Shown here one piece after another: positions 54,501-63,507 of a stretch of DNA of 64,000 nucleotides (positions are counted from its first letter, which is position 1; each line of letters begins with the position of its first letter). The DNA is from Sinorhizobium medicae (GTDB lineage: Bacteria > Pseudomonadota > Alphaproteobacteria > Rhizobiales > Rhizobiaceae). Under the pieces are notes generated by a model. It was not told the origin of the DNA and made no database searches. It saw only the letters and a list, made by a program, of their open reading frames with translations. Position numbers and translations under genes: made by a program. The stretch is taken from NCBI RefSeq assembly GCF_007827695.1, contig NZ_VITA01000006.1:62001-126000 (forward strand). The letters run 5' to 3'.

Positions 54501-55619
54501 ATGAGAAAGTCTCTTCTGTCGGCCGTTGCGCTGACAGCAATGCTCGCCTTCAGCGGCACCGCATGGGCTGAGATCCTGGTCGGCGTCGGAGCTCCGCTAA
54601 CCGGTCCGAACGCCGCATTCGGCGCGCAGATTCAGAAAGGTGCAGAGCAGGCCGCCGAAGACATCAATGCTGCAGGCGGCATCAATGGGGAACAGATCAG
54701 GATTGTGCTGGGCGATGACGTTTCGGACCCTAAACAGGGTGTTTCCGTTGCCCAGAAATTCGTCGCCGACGGCGTGAAGTTTGTCGTTGGTCACTTCAAC
54801 TCGGGTGTGTCGATCCCTGCATCGGAAATCTACGCCGAAAACGGCCTCCTGCAGGTCACGCCTGCCTCGACCAACCCGCAGTTCACCGAACGCGGCCTGT
54901 GGAATACCTTCCGCACCTGCGGCCGGGACGACCAGCAGGGCGCTGTTGCCGGCGCCTATATCGCGGCCAATTTCAAGGATGCGAAGGTCGCCGTCATTCA
55001 CGACAAGACGCCCTATGGTCAGGGCCTTGCCGACGAAACCAAGAAGTCGATGAACGAAGCCGGCGTCACCGAGGCCCTCTATGAAGGCATCAACACCGGC
55101 GACAAGGACTTCTCCGCCCTTATTGCCAAGATGAAGCAGGCTGGCGTTTCGATCGTCTATTACGGCGGTCTGCACACGGAAGCCGGCCTGATCATGCGTC
55201 AGATGAAGGACCAGGGCCTGAAGGCGACGCTGATGTCGGGCGACGGCATCGTCTCGAACGAACTGGCCTCGATCGCCGGCGACGCCGTTGACGGTACGCT
55301 GATGACCTTCGCACCGGATCCGCGCAAGAGCCCGGCTGCCAAGGATCTCGTCGAGAAGTTCCGCACTGCGGGCTTTGAGCCGGAAGCCTACACGCTCTAT
55401 GCTTATGCGGCCCTTCAGGTCATTGCAGAAGGTGCCAAGGCTGCCGGCAATAGCGATCCGCAGGCCGTCGCCGAAGCGATCAAGGCCAAAGGCCCGTTTA
55501 AGACCGCGATCGGCGAACTCGGCTTCGACGAAAAGGGCGACATCACCCGTCCGGACTACGTCATGTACACCTGGAAGAAGGGTGACGACGGCAAGTTCAG
55601 CTACTTCCAGAACGAATAG
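54501..55619 (+). CDS. livK: Branched-chain amino-acid ABC transporter substrate-binding protein (LivK-like)
   Basis: Periplasmic binding protein of 372 residues. A signal peptide ends near residue 23 (FSGTAWA). The mature start [20 protein letters not shown] and the [20 protein letters not shown] stretch are typical of LIV-binding proteins. GGGAGT precedes ATG 54501; an upstream extension in frame is non-conserved. It is the last gene of the liv operon and is followed by a strong terminator. Confidence 0.93.
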   Translation: MRKSLLSAVALTAMLAFSGTAWAEILVGVGAPLTGPNAAFGAQIQKGAEQAAEDINAAGGINGEQIRIVLGDDVSDPKQGVSVAQKFVADGVKFVVGHFNSGVSIPASEIYAENGLLQVTPASTNPQFTERGLWNTFRTCGRDDQQGAVAGAYIAANFKDAKVAVIHDKTPYGQGLADETKKSMNEAGVTEALYEGINTGDKDFSALIAKMKQAGVSIVYYGGLHTEAGLIMRQMKDQGLKATLMSGDGIVSNELASIAGDAVDGTLMTFAPDPRKSPAAKDLVEKFRTAGFEPEAYTLYAYAALQVIAEGAKAAGNSDPQAVAEAIKAKGPFKTAIGELGFDEKGDITRPDYVMYTWKKGDDGKFSYFQNE

Positions 55620-55640
55620 TTCTTTTCGAAGGTAATCCAG

Positions 55641-55667
55641 AAGGCCCGGCGCCAAGCGCCGGGCCTT
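55641..55667 (+). terminator. Strong terminator after livK
   Basis: AAGGCCCGGCGC (55641-55652) and GCGCCGGGCCTT (55656-55667) form a perfect 12-bp stem with a 3-base loop, followed by CCATCGTTTT. It lies 21 bases after the livK stop. Confidence 0.85.
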
Positions 55668-55681
55668 CCATCGTTTTGGGC

Positions 55682-55709
55682 GCGCCGGGAGGACATGTCC
55701 TCCCGGCGC
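55682..55709. terminator. Perfect 28-base palindrome between livK and the protease gene
   Basis: GCGCCGGGAGGACA (55682-55695) is directly followed by its reverse complement TGTCCTCCCGGCGC (55696-55709). It lies 9 bases beyond the stop of the convergent protease gene, so it may terminate that gene; with the livK terminator it gives two structures in 70 bases. Confidence 0.55.
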
Positions 55710-55718
55710 CTGGTTAAA

Positions 55719-56876
55719 CTAGACCCGTTGTGCCAGCCGGATGGTTTTCCCGGCGACCGACGTGCCCGAGGTGTCGTATTCCCACTCCGAATACAGCCGA
55801 TCGAGAAGATTGCGGCCGAAGATCAGGGAGTTTTCTCCAAGGTCTTCAAGAACGGTCATCGCAATCTGCCATTTTCCTTGGTCTGTGCCTGCCTCGATAT
55901 AGTTGAAATAGGCGCGGGGCGGGAAGACCAACTGCCCGGTGCTGCCGTCGCTGGTCTTTCCAAGATTGAAGACCAGGTCGGGATAGGCATAGTGATCCGG
56001 GTTGTCGGGAGAAAGCGGCAGCTGCCCGTCCAGCGTTACTGCGGCAATCAATTTATCGATCTCCGCCTGCTCTCCTTTGATTTCAGAGGCACCCGTGTCG
56101 ATCAGCAGTGCGGGAGACGTAAATATCTCGGCACCGTCAACGACGATCGAATCGCCCATGTGAGTCCAGATTCCCGGTACGATATCGAGGGAGATAACAG
56201 TGTCCGGGTCGTATTTGTCGGCATTGCTGCCGCCAAAAATCATCTCGCCGCTGTCGACTGCTGCACCGTCGATCGTGTAATCGACCCAATAGGACATCCA
56301 CGGCGAAGCCAGTGCACCCGAGTACCACAGCGCGTCGAAAATCAAATTCGACCGGGAATTGTCACCGTAGGGACCGCAGGCGATGAACCCATCCTGGATA
56401 AGTTCGCCAAAACGGGCCCCGGAATAGGACTGGCTGAGCCAGAAGTCGACGGTGACGTCCTGGTCGATGGCGTTCTTGTCAGACAGAACCCATACGTCAT
56501 TTCCGAGGTTGACGTCCATGTTCCCCCAACCGCTGAAGTCGATGGGTGTCAGTGACTGGTCTTGCCAGACGAAGGTCGAGGACGCGGTTTCGTCGAAGGA
56601 ATCGTGCTGTGTGCATTCACTGGTGGAGCAGCTCTTCGCCGTAACCCATGTGTTGGTTGTTCCGGTGTCCATCATGAACTTGAAAGTCTGCGGTACGGTG
56701 CTCGTCCCAACAGTGGCGGAAACCCACCATGGTGTGGCGCCGTTATTCGTAATCGCGCCGCGGCGAAGTTCGAACACCAGTGTATTCTCTGCTTCGACGG
56801 TAGATCTAACGCCACCCTTGCGCATCTTTGTCCGGTACACCTCTCTTTGCGAAAGTATAATTTCGTTCTTTTTCAT
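55719..56876 (-). CDS. Pepsin-like (family A1) aspartic protease
   Basis: Predicted bilobed aspartic protease of 385 residues, a eukaryotic-type family rare in bacteria. The first catalytic motif MMDTGTTNTWV is near 69-79 and is followed by the pepsin-like spacing C-x4-C-x2-H-x2-F...SSTF. The second motif LLIDTGAS is near 260. The region where pepsin has its flap Tyr reads FSGWGNMD, so that residue may be replaced. No signal peptide or propeptide is evident, suggesting a cytoplasmic enzyme. GC is lower than in neighbours and the upstream gap is AT-rich, which suggests transfer. ATG 56876 has no strong ribosome site. Confidence 0.83.
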   Translation of the reverse strand: MKKNEIILSQREVYRTKMRKGGVRSTVEAENTLVFELRRGAITNNGATPWWVSATVGTSTVPQTFKFMMDTGTTNTWVTAKSCSTSECTQHDSFDETASSTFVWQDQSLTPIDFSGWGNMDVNLGNDVWVLSDKNAIDQDVTVDFWLSQSYSGARFGELIQDGFIACGPYGDNSRSNLIFDALWYSGALASPWMSYWVDYTIDGAAVDSGEMIFGGSNADKYDPDTVISLDIVPGIWTHMGDSIVVDGAEIFTSPALLIDTGASEIKGEQAEIDKLIAAVTLDGQLPLSPDNPDHYAYPDLVFNLGKTSDGSTGQLVFPPRAYFNYIEAGTDQGKWQIAMTVLEDLGENSLIFGRNLLDRLYSEWEYDTSGTSVAGKTIRLAQRV

Positions 56877-56910
56877 GTTCGTTCTTTCATTGCTACTAGC
56901 TTTTTCATAC

Positions 56911-56938
56911 TTGACATTTTGCAATTTCTTGGTAGAAC
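56911..56938 (+). promoter_or_regulatory. Candidate sigma-70 promoter for the dehydrogenase gene
   Basis: TTGACA (56911-56916) and TAGAAC (56933-56938) lie 16 bases apart in the AT-rich gap upstream of the GTG at 57012. The match to consensus is good at -35 and moderate at -10. Confidence 0.45.
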
Positions 56939-57011
56939 TTGCGTTCAGGTAATAGACAAACTTATTACTTATGTAAACCTTAGCGCTGGTGTTTTTTATG
57001 GAGGTAGCATT

Positions 57012-57986
57012 GTGACTACGAGATTCCGTATTCTTGTCACTCGCCGCTGGCCGCGAGCCGTCGAACAGGTCTTGGCCGAAAGGTTCGAGACAGTTCTCAA
57101 CGAGGAGGACAGGCCGCTCGACAGAAGTGCCCTCGCGGATGCGCTGCGCAATTTCGATGCGGTGCTGCCGACCGTCTCCGACCGCCTGCCGGAGGATGTT
57201 TTCGCGGGCGAGGGGCTTCGCGCCCGGATTCTCGGCAATTTCGGGGTGGGCTACAATCATATCGACATCGAGGCTGCCAAGGCTGCAGGTATCGTGGTGA
57301 CGAACACGCCAGGCGTTCTGACCGACTGCACCGCAGACCTCGCGGTATCGCTGCTGCTTGCGGTCGCGCGGCGCGCGGGCGAGGGCGAGCGGCAGGTGAG
57401 GACCGGCACTTGGACTGGCTGGCGGCCGACCCATATGATCGGGACGAAGGTAACCGGAAAGACACTCGGCATCATCGGATTCGGGCGCATCGGCAAGGCC
57501 ATGGCGAAGCGCTGCCATTTCGGCTTCGACATGGATGTCGTCTTCTACAATCGATCGAGAATCGCACCGGAGGAAGCGGCTCGATTCGGGGCACGACAGT
57601 TCCGCACGGTCGAGAACGTACTCAAGGCAGCAGATTTCGTGTCGCTGCATTGCCCGGGCGGCGGCGAGAACCGGAATCTGATCGACGCGGAGCGTCTGGC
57701 GGCGATGAAGCCCGGCGCCTACCTCATCAACACGGCGCGCGGCGATGTCGTCGATGAAGCCGCGTTGATCGAGGCCCTCGAGAAGGGCGTGATCCGCGGC
57801 GCCGGTCTCGACGTCTATGCGGCAGAGCCGGACGTACCGGCCCGTCTGAGCGCGCTTGAAAACGTCGTGCTGCTACCGCATCTCGGAAGCGCCACGGAGG
57901 AGACGCGCACGGCAATGGGAATGAAGGTGGTCGACAACGTCACGGCTTTCTTCGCCGGCCTGGCGCCGCCGGACCGAGTGGCGTGA
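57012..57986 (+). CDS. D-2-hydroxyacid dehydrogenase (glyoxylate/hydroxypyruvate reductase type)
   Basis: NAD(P)-dependent dehydrogenase of 324 residues. The cofactor loop GIIGFGRIGKAMAKR is near 155-169. The catalytic set is Arg in NTARGDVVDE, Glu in DVYAAEPDVP and His in LLPHLGSAT. NFGVGYNHID near 75-84 is the substrate loop. The start is GTG 57012, with GGAGGT (57000-57005) six bases upstream; the only near ATG frame ends after five codons. It is divergent from the protease gene. Glyoxylate or hydroxypyruvate reduction is likely but not certain. Confidence 0.87.
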   Translation: MTTRFRILVTRRWPRAVEQVLAERFETVLNEEDRPLDRSALADALRNFDAVLPTVSDRLPEDVFAGEGLRARILGNFGVGYNHIDIEAAKAAGIVVTNTPGVLTDCTADLAVSLLLAVARRAGEGERQVRTGTWTGWRPTHMIGTKVTGKTLGIIGFGRIGKAMAKRCHFGFDMDVVFYNRSRIAPEEAARFGARQFRTVENVLKAADFVSLHCPGGGENRNLIDAERLAAMKPGAYLINTARGDVVDEAALIEALEKGVIRGAGLDVYAAEPDVPARLSALENVVLLPHLGSATEETRTAMGMKVVDNVTAFFAGLAPPDRVA

Positions 57987-58088
57987 CTTTCGGGTGCGTT
58001 GGCCGACCTCATGAAAGCTACGATTTGACTTTGCCCTTGTGGTTTCGGACGATAGTCGTATCGGCAGGAACACTTCGGCGAAGATCTG

Positions 58089-58922
58089 ATGGAAGCGGCA
58101 GCGGCGATTGCCCCTCAGCGGGCATGGGGAAAAGGACGGCTCGTCGCCAAGACCGGAGGGGCGCGCACGCGCATCGCCGGTCTCTATCAGGAAGGTTGCG
58201 CCAAGATCCGCTTGCCAAGGACCTTCGACGCATCGATGGAGGCCGTGCTCATCAATTCGTCGGGCGGCGTGACCGGTGGCGACCGGCTCGCTTGGGAGTT
58301 CGAGGCGGGCGAGGGCACCAACCTCACGCTGACGACACAGGCCTGCGAGAAGGTTTACAAGGCGAGTGTGGACACGGCCGTGGTTGCGACGCGCATTTCG
58401 GTCGCTGCCCGCGGCCACGTCGACTGGCTGCCGCAGGAGTCAATCCTGTTTGATCGGTCGGCCCTGTCACGCTCTTTGGAGGTCGATCTCGCTCCTGATG
58501 CGTCCTTTCTTGCGCTGGAGGCGGTTCTGATCGGCCGGAAGGCCATGGGAGAGACGGTGCGGTCCGGCCTCTTCCGCGATCATTGGCGCATTCGCAGCGG
58601 TGGAGCGCTGGTCCACGCGGAAAATCTTGCATTAGCCGGCGATATCGCGGCGCTAGGGTCGCGGCGAGCCGTGCTCGACGGCGCGGTCGCCTTTGCAACC
58701 CTCGTCTATGTCGCCCCTGATTGCGAGGCCCTGCTCCCGAGATTGCGGACATCGCTTGCGGAACATGCCCTCTCGGGCGTCAGCCATTTTGCCGTTAACG
58801 GGCGCGACAAGATCGTCGCCCGCGTGGTTGCGGCCGACGGGTTCGCGCTCAGAAAAATTCTGATCCCACTGATTTCGCACTTGCGTAAAGGCGCATCTGT
58901 GCCGAGAGTCTGGACTCTCTGA
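58089..58922 (+). CDS. ureD: Urease accessory protein UreD
   Basis: Urease maturation chaperone of 277 residues. The core [20 protein letters not shown] near 56-75 and [10 protein letters not shown] near 86-95 are UreD hallmarks. It works with UreF and UreG to load nickel into the apo-urease; those two genes are not in the window and may follow downstream. It is the first gene of the urease operon, 102 bases after the dehydrogenase stop. Confidence 0.93.
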   Translation: MEAAAAIAPQRAWGKGRLVAKTGGARTRIAGLYQEGCAKIRLPRTFDASMEAVLINSSGGVTGGDRLAWEFEAGEGTNLTLTTQACEKVYKASVDTAVVATRISVAARGHVDWLPQESILFDRSALSRSLEVDLAPDASFLALEAVLIGRKAMGETVRSGLFRDHWRIRSGGALVHAENLALAGDIAALGSRRAVLDGAVAFATLVYVAPDCEALLPRLRTSLAEHALSGVSHFAVNGRDKIVARVVAADGFALRKILIPLISHLRKGASVPRVWTL

Positions 58923-58948
58923 ATCCGCGAACAATTGGATGGCGACGC

Positions 58949-59251
58949 ATGAATCTCACCCCGCGCGAAAAGGATAAGCTGCTGATTTCAATGGCGGCGA
59001 TGGTCGCGCGCCGGCGGCTCGAACGGGGCGTGAAGCTCAACCATCCGGAGGCGATCGCCCTCATCACGGATTTCGTCGTCGAGGGTGCGCGTGACGGCCG
59101 CTCCGTCGCCGAGTTGATGGAGGCCGGTGCCCATGTCCTTACGCGCGATCAGGTCATGGAGGGCATTGCGGAGATGATCCACGACATCCAGATCGAGGCG
59201 ACGTTTCCTGATGGAACGAAGCTCGTCACGGTTCACGAGCCGATCCGTTAG
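58949..59251 (+). CDS. ureA: Urease gamma subunit
   Basis: Structural subunit of 100 residues, the standard length. It begins [20 protein letters not shown] and contains [20 protein letters not shown], both conserved in UreA. It starts 26 bases after ureD. With UreB and UreC it forms the nickel enzyme that splits urea to ammonia and carbamate in the cytoplasm. Confidence 0.96.
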   Translation: MNLTPREKDKLLISMAAMVARRRLERGVKLNHPEAIALITDFVVEGARDGRSVAELMEAGAHVLTRDQVMEGIAEMIHDIQIEATFPDGTKLVTVHEPIR

Positions 59252-59267
59252 ATGATGGGAGGCCACG

Positions 59268-59522
59268 ATGCTGAGCCTGCGTCCGAACTGCGAATGTTGC
59301 GATCGGGACCTGCCGCCCGACAGCCGCGATGCGATGATCTGCACCTTCGAATGCAGTTTTTGCACCGACTGCGCCGAGGCGAAGCTTGGCGGGGCCTGCC
59401 CGAATTGCGGCGGCGAGTTGGTCCGGCGCCCGTTGCGCCCTGCGGCAATGCTGAAGAAATATCCGGCATCGACGGAGCGCGTCTTGAAGCCCGGGGGCTG
59501 TGCGCCTCGGCAAGCTGCTTGA
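59268..59522 (+). CDS. DUF1272 zinc-ribbon protein
   Basis: Small protein of 84 residues between ureA and ureB. It has several Cys pairs (CECC near 8-11, CTFECSFC near 24-31, CPNC near 45) of the DUF1272 family, probably a zinc-binding domain. Family members have no known function. It belongs to the urease operon by position; its stop is 10 bases before ureB. Confidence 0.85.
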   Translation: MLSLRPNCECCDRDLPPDSRDAMICTFECSFCTDCAEAKLGGACPNCGGELVRRPLRPAAMLKKYPASTERVLKPGGCAPRQAA

Positions 59523-59532
59523 GGAGAAGACG

Positions 59533-59838
59533 ATGATCCCGGGTGAAATCATCACCGCCGCCGGTGAGATCGAGTTGAATGCCGGTCTCGAGACCGTCAC
59601 CATCGAAGTTGCCAATTCCGGCGACCGGCCGGTACAGGTCGGCAGCCACTATCATTTCGCCGAGGCCAACCCGGGTCTGCTCTTTGACCGAGATGCAGCG
59701 CGCGGCAAGCGGCTCGATATTCCTGCGGGTACGGCCGTTCGCTTCGAGCCGGGGCAAACGCGGCAGGTGACGCTCATCCCGCTTTCGGGAAAACGCGAGG
59801 TTTTCGGTTTCCGCCAGCAGGTCATGGGAAAGCTATGA
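59533..59838 (+). CDS. ureB: Urease beta subunit
   Basis: Structural subunit of 101 residues. It starts [18 protein letters not shown], with [20 protein letters not shown] near 35-54 and [14 protein letters not shown] at the C-terminus, all conserved in UreB. GAGGAGA lies six bases before ATG 59533. The stop overlaps the next gene start (ATGA). Confidence 0.95.
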   Translation: MIPGEIITAAGEIELNAGLETVTIEVANSGDRPVQVGSHYHFAEANPGLLFDRDAARGKRLDIPAGTAVRFEPGQTRQVTLIPLSGKREVFGFRQQVMGKL

Positions 59839-60257
59839 AGGCGGCTGCGCCTGCTCTCGGCCTGGCGTTATGCTGCACGGCTTTTGCCTCGGCTCAGCAG
59901 CAGCCTGAGCCGGATTGCCGGAAAGCGGTGACGCAGACGGATCTCAACATTTGCGCCGATAAGGACCATCGGATGGCGGATGCGGAACTGAACACGACCT
60001 ACCGCCTTGCGGTGGCGGCCATGCAGGCGACCGACAAGGAGCTTGGCGAAATCGACGCGGCCTATGTCGGAGCGCTGGAGGCCCTGAAAAAGGCCCAGCG
60101 TGCCTGGATCGGCTATCGCGACGGACAATGCGAACTCGCAGGCTTCGAGGCGAGAGGCGGCTCGATGGAACCCATGCTGGTTTCCGGCTGCCTCGCAGAG
60201 CTGACACGCAAGCGCACTGACGAGCTCAGGAAGATCGTTGAATCGGCGGAGAATTGA
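59835..60257 (+). CDS. LprI-family secreted protein (DUF1311)
   Basis: Protein of 140 residues with a signal peptide ending near residue 20 (TAFASA). Conserved Cys residues, [20 protein letters not shown] near 33-52 and [20 protein letters not shown] near 91-110 identify the LprI/DUF1311 family of periplasmic or lipoprotein lysozyme inhibitors. Its ATG overlaps the ureB stop by four bases. A role in urease function is not known; co-transcription is the only link. Confidence 0.83.
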   Translation: MKAAAPALGLALCCTAFASAQQQPEPDCRKAVTQTDLNICADKDHRMADAELNTTYRLAVAAMQATDKELGEIDAAYVGALEALKKAQRAWIGYRDGQCELAGFEARGGSMEPMLVSGCLAELTRKRTDELRKIVESAEN

Positions 60258-60260
60258 TTA

Positions 60261-60911
60261 TTGCATAACGGCCGCGTCATCATGATCGTGGGAAACGGTG
60301 ACGTGCCCGAGGGCGTTGGCGCGACGATCGATGCCGCCGATCTGGTGGTCCGGTTCAACGATTGCCGCTCGGTCGGGAAAGGCGGCGGCAGGACCGATAT
60401 CGTCGCCGTCTGTAATACCGGCCGACCGGCGCTCGCGATGCTGGGCGGCGGGCGCTGGAAGACGAGCGCGCCCGTCCGGCAGGCCCGCGAGATATGGAGT
60501 GTCCGCGCCGCTACCAGGTTCGCCGCCATGCGGGCCGCGCTTGCCGCGACGCATCCGGACCTGGACGATTTCTGCGATGATTACACGGATGGCTTCGAGA
60601 GCTTCGCGCGCGCTACGGCGCGCAAGCACCGGGTCATCGAAGCGGAGACGCATGATCGGCTGGAGCGCGATCTCGCACGCTTTTCACCATCACCCTTTGT
60701 CGCGCCGTCGAGTGGTCTGGTGGTGATCGCCGACATCCTGTCGGGATTTGCCTCGTCGGAGGATCATGTCGTGCTTGCCGGCTTCGGCCATGTGGGCTGG
60801 CAGTGGCATCCATTTGCCGCCGAGCGCCGCTATGTCGATTCGCTCGCGGCACAAGGGCGACTTCGGCGTCTTCCTCCATTCACCTCTTCAGATTTGCCCC
60901 AGGGAGCCTGA
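60261..60911 (+). CDS. Urease operon accessory protein (sialyltransferase-like fold)
   Basis: Protein of 216 residues often found inside rhizobial urease operons. It begins RVIMIVGNGDVPEG and contains DLVVRFNDCRSVGKGGGRTD near 28-47, which resembles the nucleotide-sugar part of GT29-like proteins. PSSGLVVIADILSG and HVVLAGFGHVGWQWHPFAAE follow later. No catalytic role is known. Start: TTG 60261 has GGAGA eight bases upstream, while ATG 60282 has none. Confidence 0.78.
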   Translation: MHNGRVIMIVGNGDVPEGVGATIDAADLVVRFNDCRSVGKGGGRTDIVAVCNTGRPALAMLGGGRWKTSAPVRQAREIWSVRAATRFAAMRAALAATHPDLDDFCDDYTDGFESFARATARKHRVIEAETHDRLERDLARFSPSPFVAPSSGLVVIADILSGFASSEDHVVLAGFGHVGWQWHPFAAERRYVDSLAAQGRLRRLPPFTSSDLPQGA

Positions 60912-60914
60912 GCC

Positions 60915-62627
60915 ATGTCCTACAAAATGTCGCGTGCGGCCTATGCCAACATGTTCGGTCCGACCGTGGGCGACAAGGTGCGGTTGGCCGATACCGAACT
61001 CTTCATCGAGGTGGAAAGGGATTTCACCACCCATGGCGAGGAGGTGAAGTTCGGGGGCGGCAAAGTCATCCGCGACGGCATGGGCCAAAGCCAGGTGACC
61101 CGCGAAGGCGGTGCGGTCGACACGGTGATCACCAATGCATTGATCGTCGATCATTGGGGGATCGTGAAGGCGGATATCGGACTGAAGGACGGGCGCATCT
61201 CGGCAATAGGGAAGGCCGGCAATCCCGACACGCAGGCCGGTGTCACCATCATCGTCGGCCCGGGCACGGAGGTCATTGCGGGCGAGGGCAAGATCGTCAC
61301 GGCGGGGGGCATGGACAGCCATATCCACTTCATCTGCCCGCAACAGATCGACGAGGCGCTGATGAGCGGTATCACCTGCATGCTCGGCGGCGGAACGGGG
61401 CCGGCGCACGGCACGCTCGCCACGACCTGCACGCCGGGCCCCTGGCACATCGCCCGCATGATTGAAGCGGCGGATGCCTTTCCCATGAATCTCGCCTTTG
61501 CCGGAAAGGGCAATGCGTCGCTGCCCGGCGCACTCGTGGAAATGGTGCTGGGCGGCGCCACCTCGCTGAAGCTCCACGAGGACTGGGGCACCACACCGGC
61601 AGCCATCGATTGCTGCCTTTCGGTTGCGGACGAATACGACGTGCAGGTGATGATCCACACGGATACGCTGAACGAAAGCGGCTTCGTCGAGGATACGATT
61701 GCTGCGATAAAGGGCAGGACGATCCATGCCTATCACACGGAAGGGGCTGGCGGCGGCCACGCGCCGGATATCATCAGGATCTGCGGCCAGCCGAACGTCA
61801 TCCCGTCCTCGACCAATCCGACGCGGCCTTATACCGTGAACACGCTGGCTGAACATCTGGACATGCTGATGGTCTGCCATCACCTGTCTCCCAGCATTCC
61901 GGAAGACATCGCCTTCGCCGAAAGCCGTATCCGCAAGGAGACTATCGCGGCGGAAGATATCCTCCACGACATCGGCGCCTTCTCGATCATTTCTTCCGAC
62001 AGCCAGGCGATGGGGCGCGTCGGCGAGGTGGCGATCCGCACCTGGCAGACCGCCGACAAGATGAAGCGCCAGCGTGGGCGGCTCAAGGAGGAGAGCGGCG
62101 GGAATGACAATTTCCGCGTCAAGCGCTACATCGCCAAATACACGATCAACCCGGCGATCGCCCATGGCCTCAGCCATGAGATCGGCTCTCTCGAAACCGG
62201 CAAGCGCGCCGATCTCGTCCTGTGGAATCCGGCCTTCTTCGGCGTGAAGCCCGACATGGTGCTGCTGGGCGGAACGATCGCCGCAGCACCGATGGGGGAT
62301 CCAAACGCCTCGATTCCCACTCCGCAGCCGGTCCATTATCGGCCAATGTTCGGCGCCTATGGAAAGAGCCGGACCAACTCCTCGGTCACTTTCGTTTCGC
62401 AGGCCTCGCTCGATGCGGGGCTCGCCGGCAGGCTTGGCGTCGCCAAGGCGCTCGTTGCCGTCCAGAACACCCGCGGCGGCATCGGCAAGGCGTCGATGGT
62501 CCACAACAGCCTCACGCCACATATCGAGGTCGACCCCGAAACCTACGAGGTTCGCGCCAACGGCGAGCTCCTCACCTGCGAGCCGGCGTCGGTACTGCCA
62601 ATGGCGCAGCGCTATTTCTTGTTCTAG
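60915..62627 (+). CDS. ureC: Urease alpha subunit (catalytic)
   Basis: Catalytic subunit of 570 residues. Nickel ligands are visible in [11 protein letters not shown], in the carbamylated-Lys segment [10 protein letters not shown], in [14 protein letters not shown], and in [13 protein letters not shown]. The flap [20 protein letters not shown] carries the catalytic His. Everything needed for urea hydrolysis looks intact. It starts four bases after the accessory gene. Urea from the ureohydrolase near 37 kb is a plausible source. Confidence 0.97.
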   Translation: MSYKMSRAAYANMFGPTVGDKVRLADTELFIEVERDFTTHGEEVKFGGGKVIRDGMGQSQVTREGGAVDTVITNALIVDHWGIVKADIGLKDGRISAIGKAGNPDTQAGVTIIVGPGTEVIAGEGKIVTAGGMDSHIHFICPQQIDEALMSGITCMLGGGTGPAHGTLATTCTPGPWHIARMIEAADAFPMNLAFAGKGNASLPGALVEMVLGGATSLKLHEDWGTTPAAIDCCLSVADEYDVQVMIHTDTLNESGFVEDTIAAIKGRTIHAYHTEGAGGGHAPDIIRICGQPNVIPSSTNPTRPYTVNTLAEHLDMLMVCHHLSPSIPEDIAFAESRIRKETIAAEDILHDIGAFSIISSDSQAMGRVGEVAIRTWQTADKMKRQRGRLKEESGGNDNFRVKRYIAKYTINPAIAHGLSHEIGSLETGKRADLVLWNPAFFGVKPDMVLLGGTIAAAPMGDPNASIPTPQPVHYRPMFGAYGKSRTNSSVTFVSQASLDAGLAGRLGVAKALVAVQNTRGGIGKASMVHNSLTPHIEVDPETYEVRANGELLTCEPASVLPMAQRYFLF

Positions 62628-62648
62628 ATTGTTGCCCCGGAACAGAGA

Positions 62649-63320
62649 ATGAAGCGTGCCTTCAGGTGGTTTTGCGGTTCCGTTCTATTCCTGGCGCTTG
62701 CAGTGACGGGCGGAGCTCTGATCCCGTCGCCGCTCATGCCTGCCAATGCTTCCGCCGACACCGCGGGGCTACGGCGGATACTCGTCCTTTCCGGTCCCAT
62801 ACACACCGACATCGCCATACCCTTGGACGATGACGTCCGGACAGAATTCGGGTTTCTCCGGGATGCGGGCATAGCCCTCCTGCATCCGGATGCTCGATGG
62901 CTCATCTTTGGCTGGGGAGGGCGCTCATTCTATCTCGAAACTCCAACCTGGAGCGAGTTGAAGCCTTTGCCGGTCCTGAGAGCGCTTTCAGTCGATCTGT
63001 CTGTGCTGCACGTCGATGTCGCGGGCCCATTCGTCGAGCCGCAGGACGCAATTACCAGTTTCGACATCGATGATGATGGGTTCCGGCGATTGACGGAATA
63101 CATATCCGAAAGTTTCCGGCGGGAGGGTGGTGAGACCGTGCTGATCCCAGATATTTCGTACGGCCCGAACGACCGCTTCTTCGAGGCAAATGGCTACTTC
63201 AATGCCTTGCTCGGCTGCAATACATGGACAGCGGGAGCGCTCAGAAGCAGCGGTCTGCGGACAGGCATCTGGAATCCTTTGCCGGAGACGCTGGACTTTT
63301 CCCTTCGTCTCTACAATTGA
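62649..63320 (+). CDS. TIGR02117/DUF2459 family protein of the urease region
   Basis: Protein of 223 residues with one N-terminal membrane helix or signal anchor (about 7-28) and a soluble domain. Conserved stretches are SGPIHTDIAIPL near 48-59, FGWGGRSFYLETPTW near 87-101, and LLGCNTWTAGALRSSGLRTG near the end, which match the DUF2459 family frequently linked to urease genes. Function unknown. It starts 21 bases after ureC and is probably the last gene of this part of the operon. Confidence 0.83.
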   Translation: MKRAFRWFCGSVLFLALAVTGGALIPSPLMPANASADTAGLRRILVLSGPIHTDIAIPLDDDVRTEFGFLRDAGIALLHPDARWLIFGWGGRSFYLETPTWSELKPLPVLRALSVDLSVLHVDVAGPFVEPQDAITSFDIDDDGFRRLTEYISESFRREGGETVLIPDISYGPNDRFFEANGYFNALLGCNTWTAGALRSSGLRTGIWNPLPETLDFSLRLYN

Positions 63321-63507
63321 ACGTCCGCCAGACGCGCAGCCGGCCGAAAAAGCCATGCATAGCCCGCATGGCTGCCATGCGGAGGGCCTCGAATGATCGC
63401 TTTCATGCTGCGCTGCAGCGGAAATTTCGTTAGGAAGAGCACTCACTTTCCGCCGGTACGCCTTCCTCCCAAGACTGCGCGCCGGCTGCCACCTTTAGGA
63501 GATGATG

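Noticed and set aside
56877..57650. Upstream extension of the protease frame to 643 residues
   Set aside because: The extra part is antisense to the dehydrogenase gene and crosses the AT-rich promoter gap; pepsin similarity begins only after 56876.
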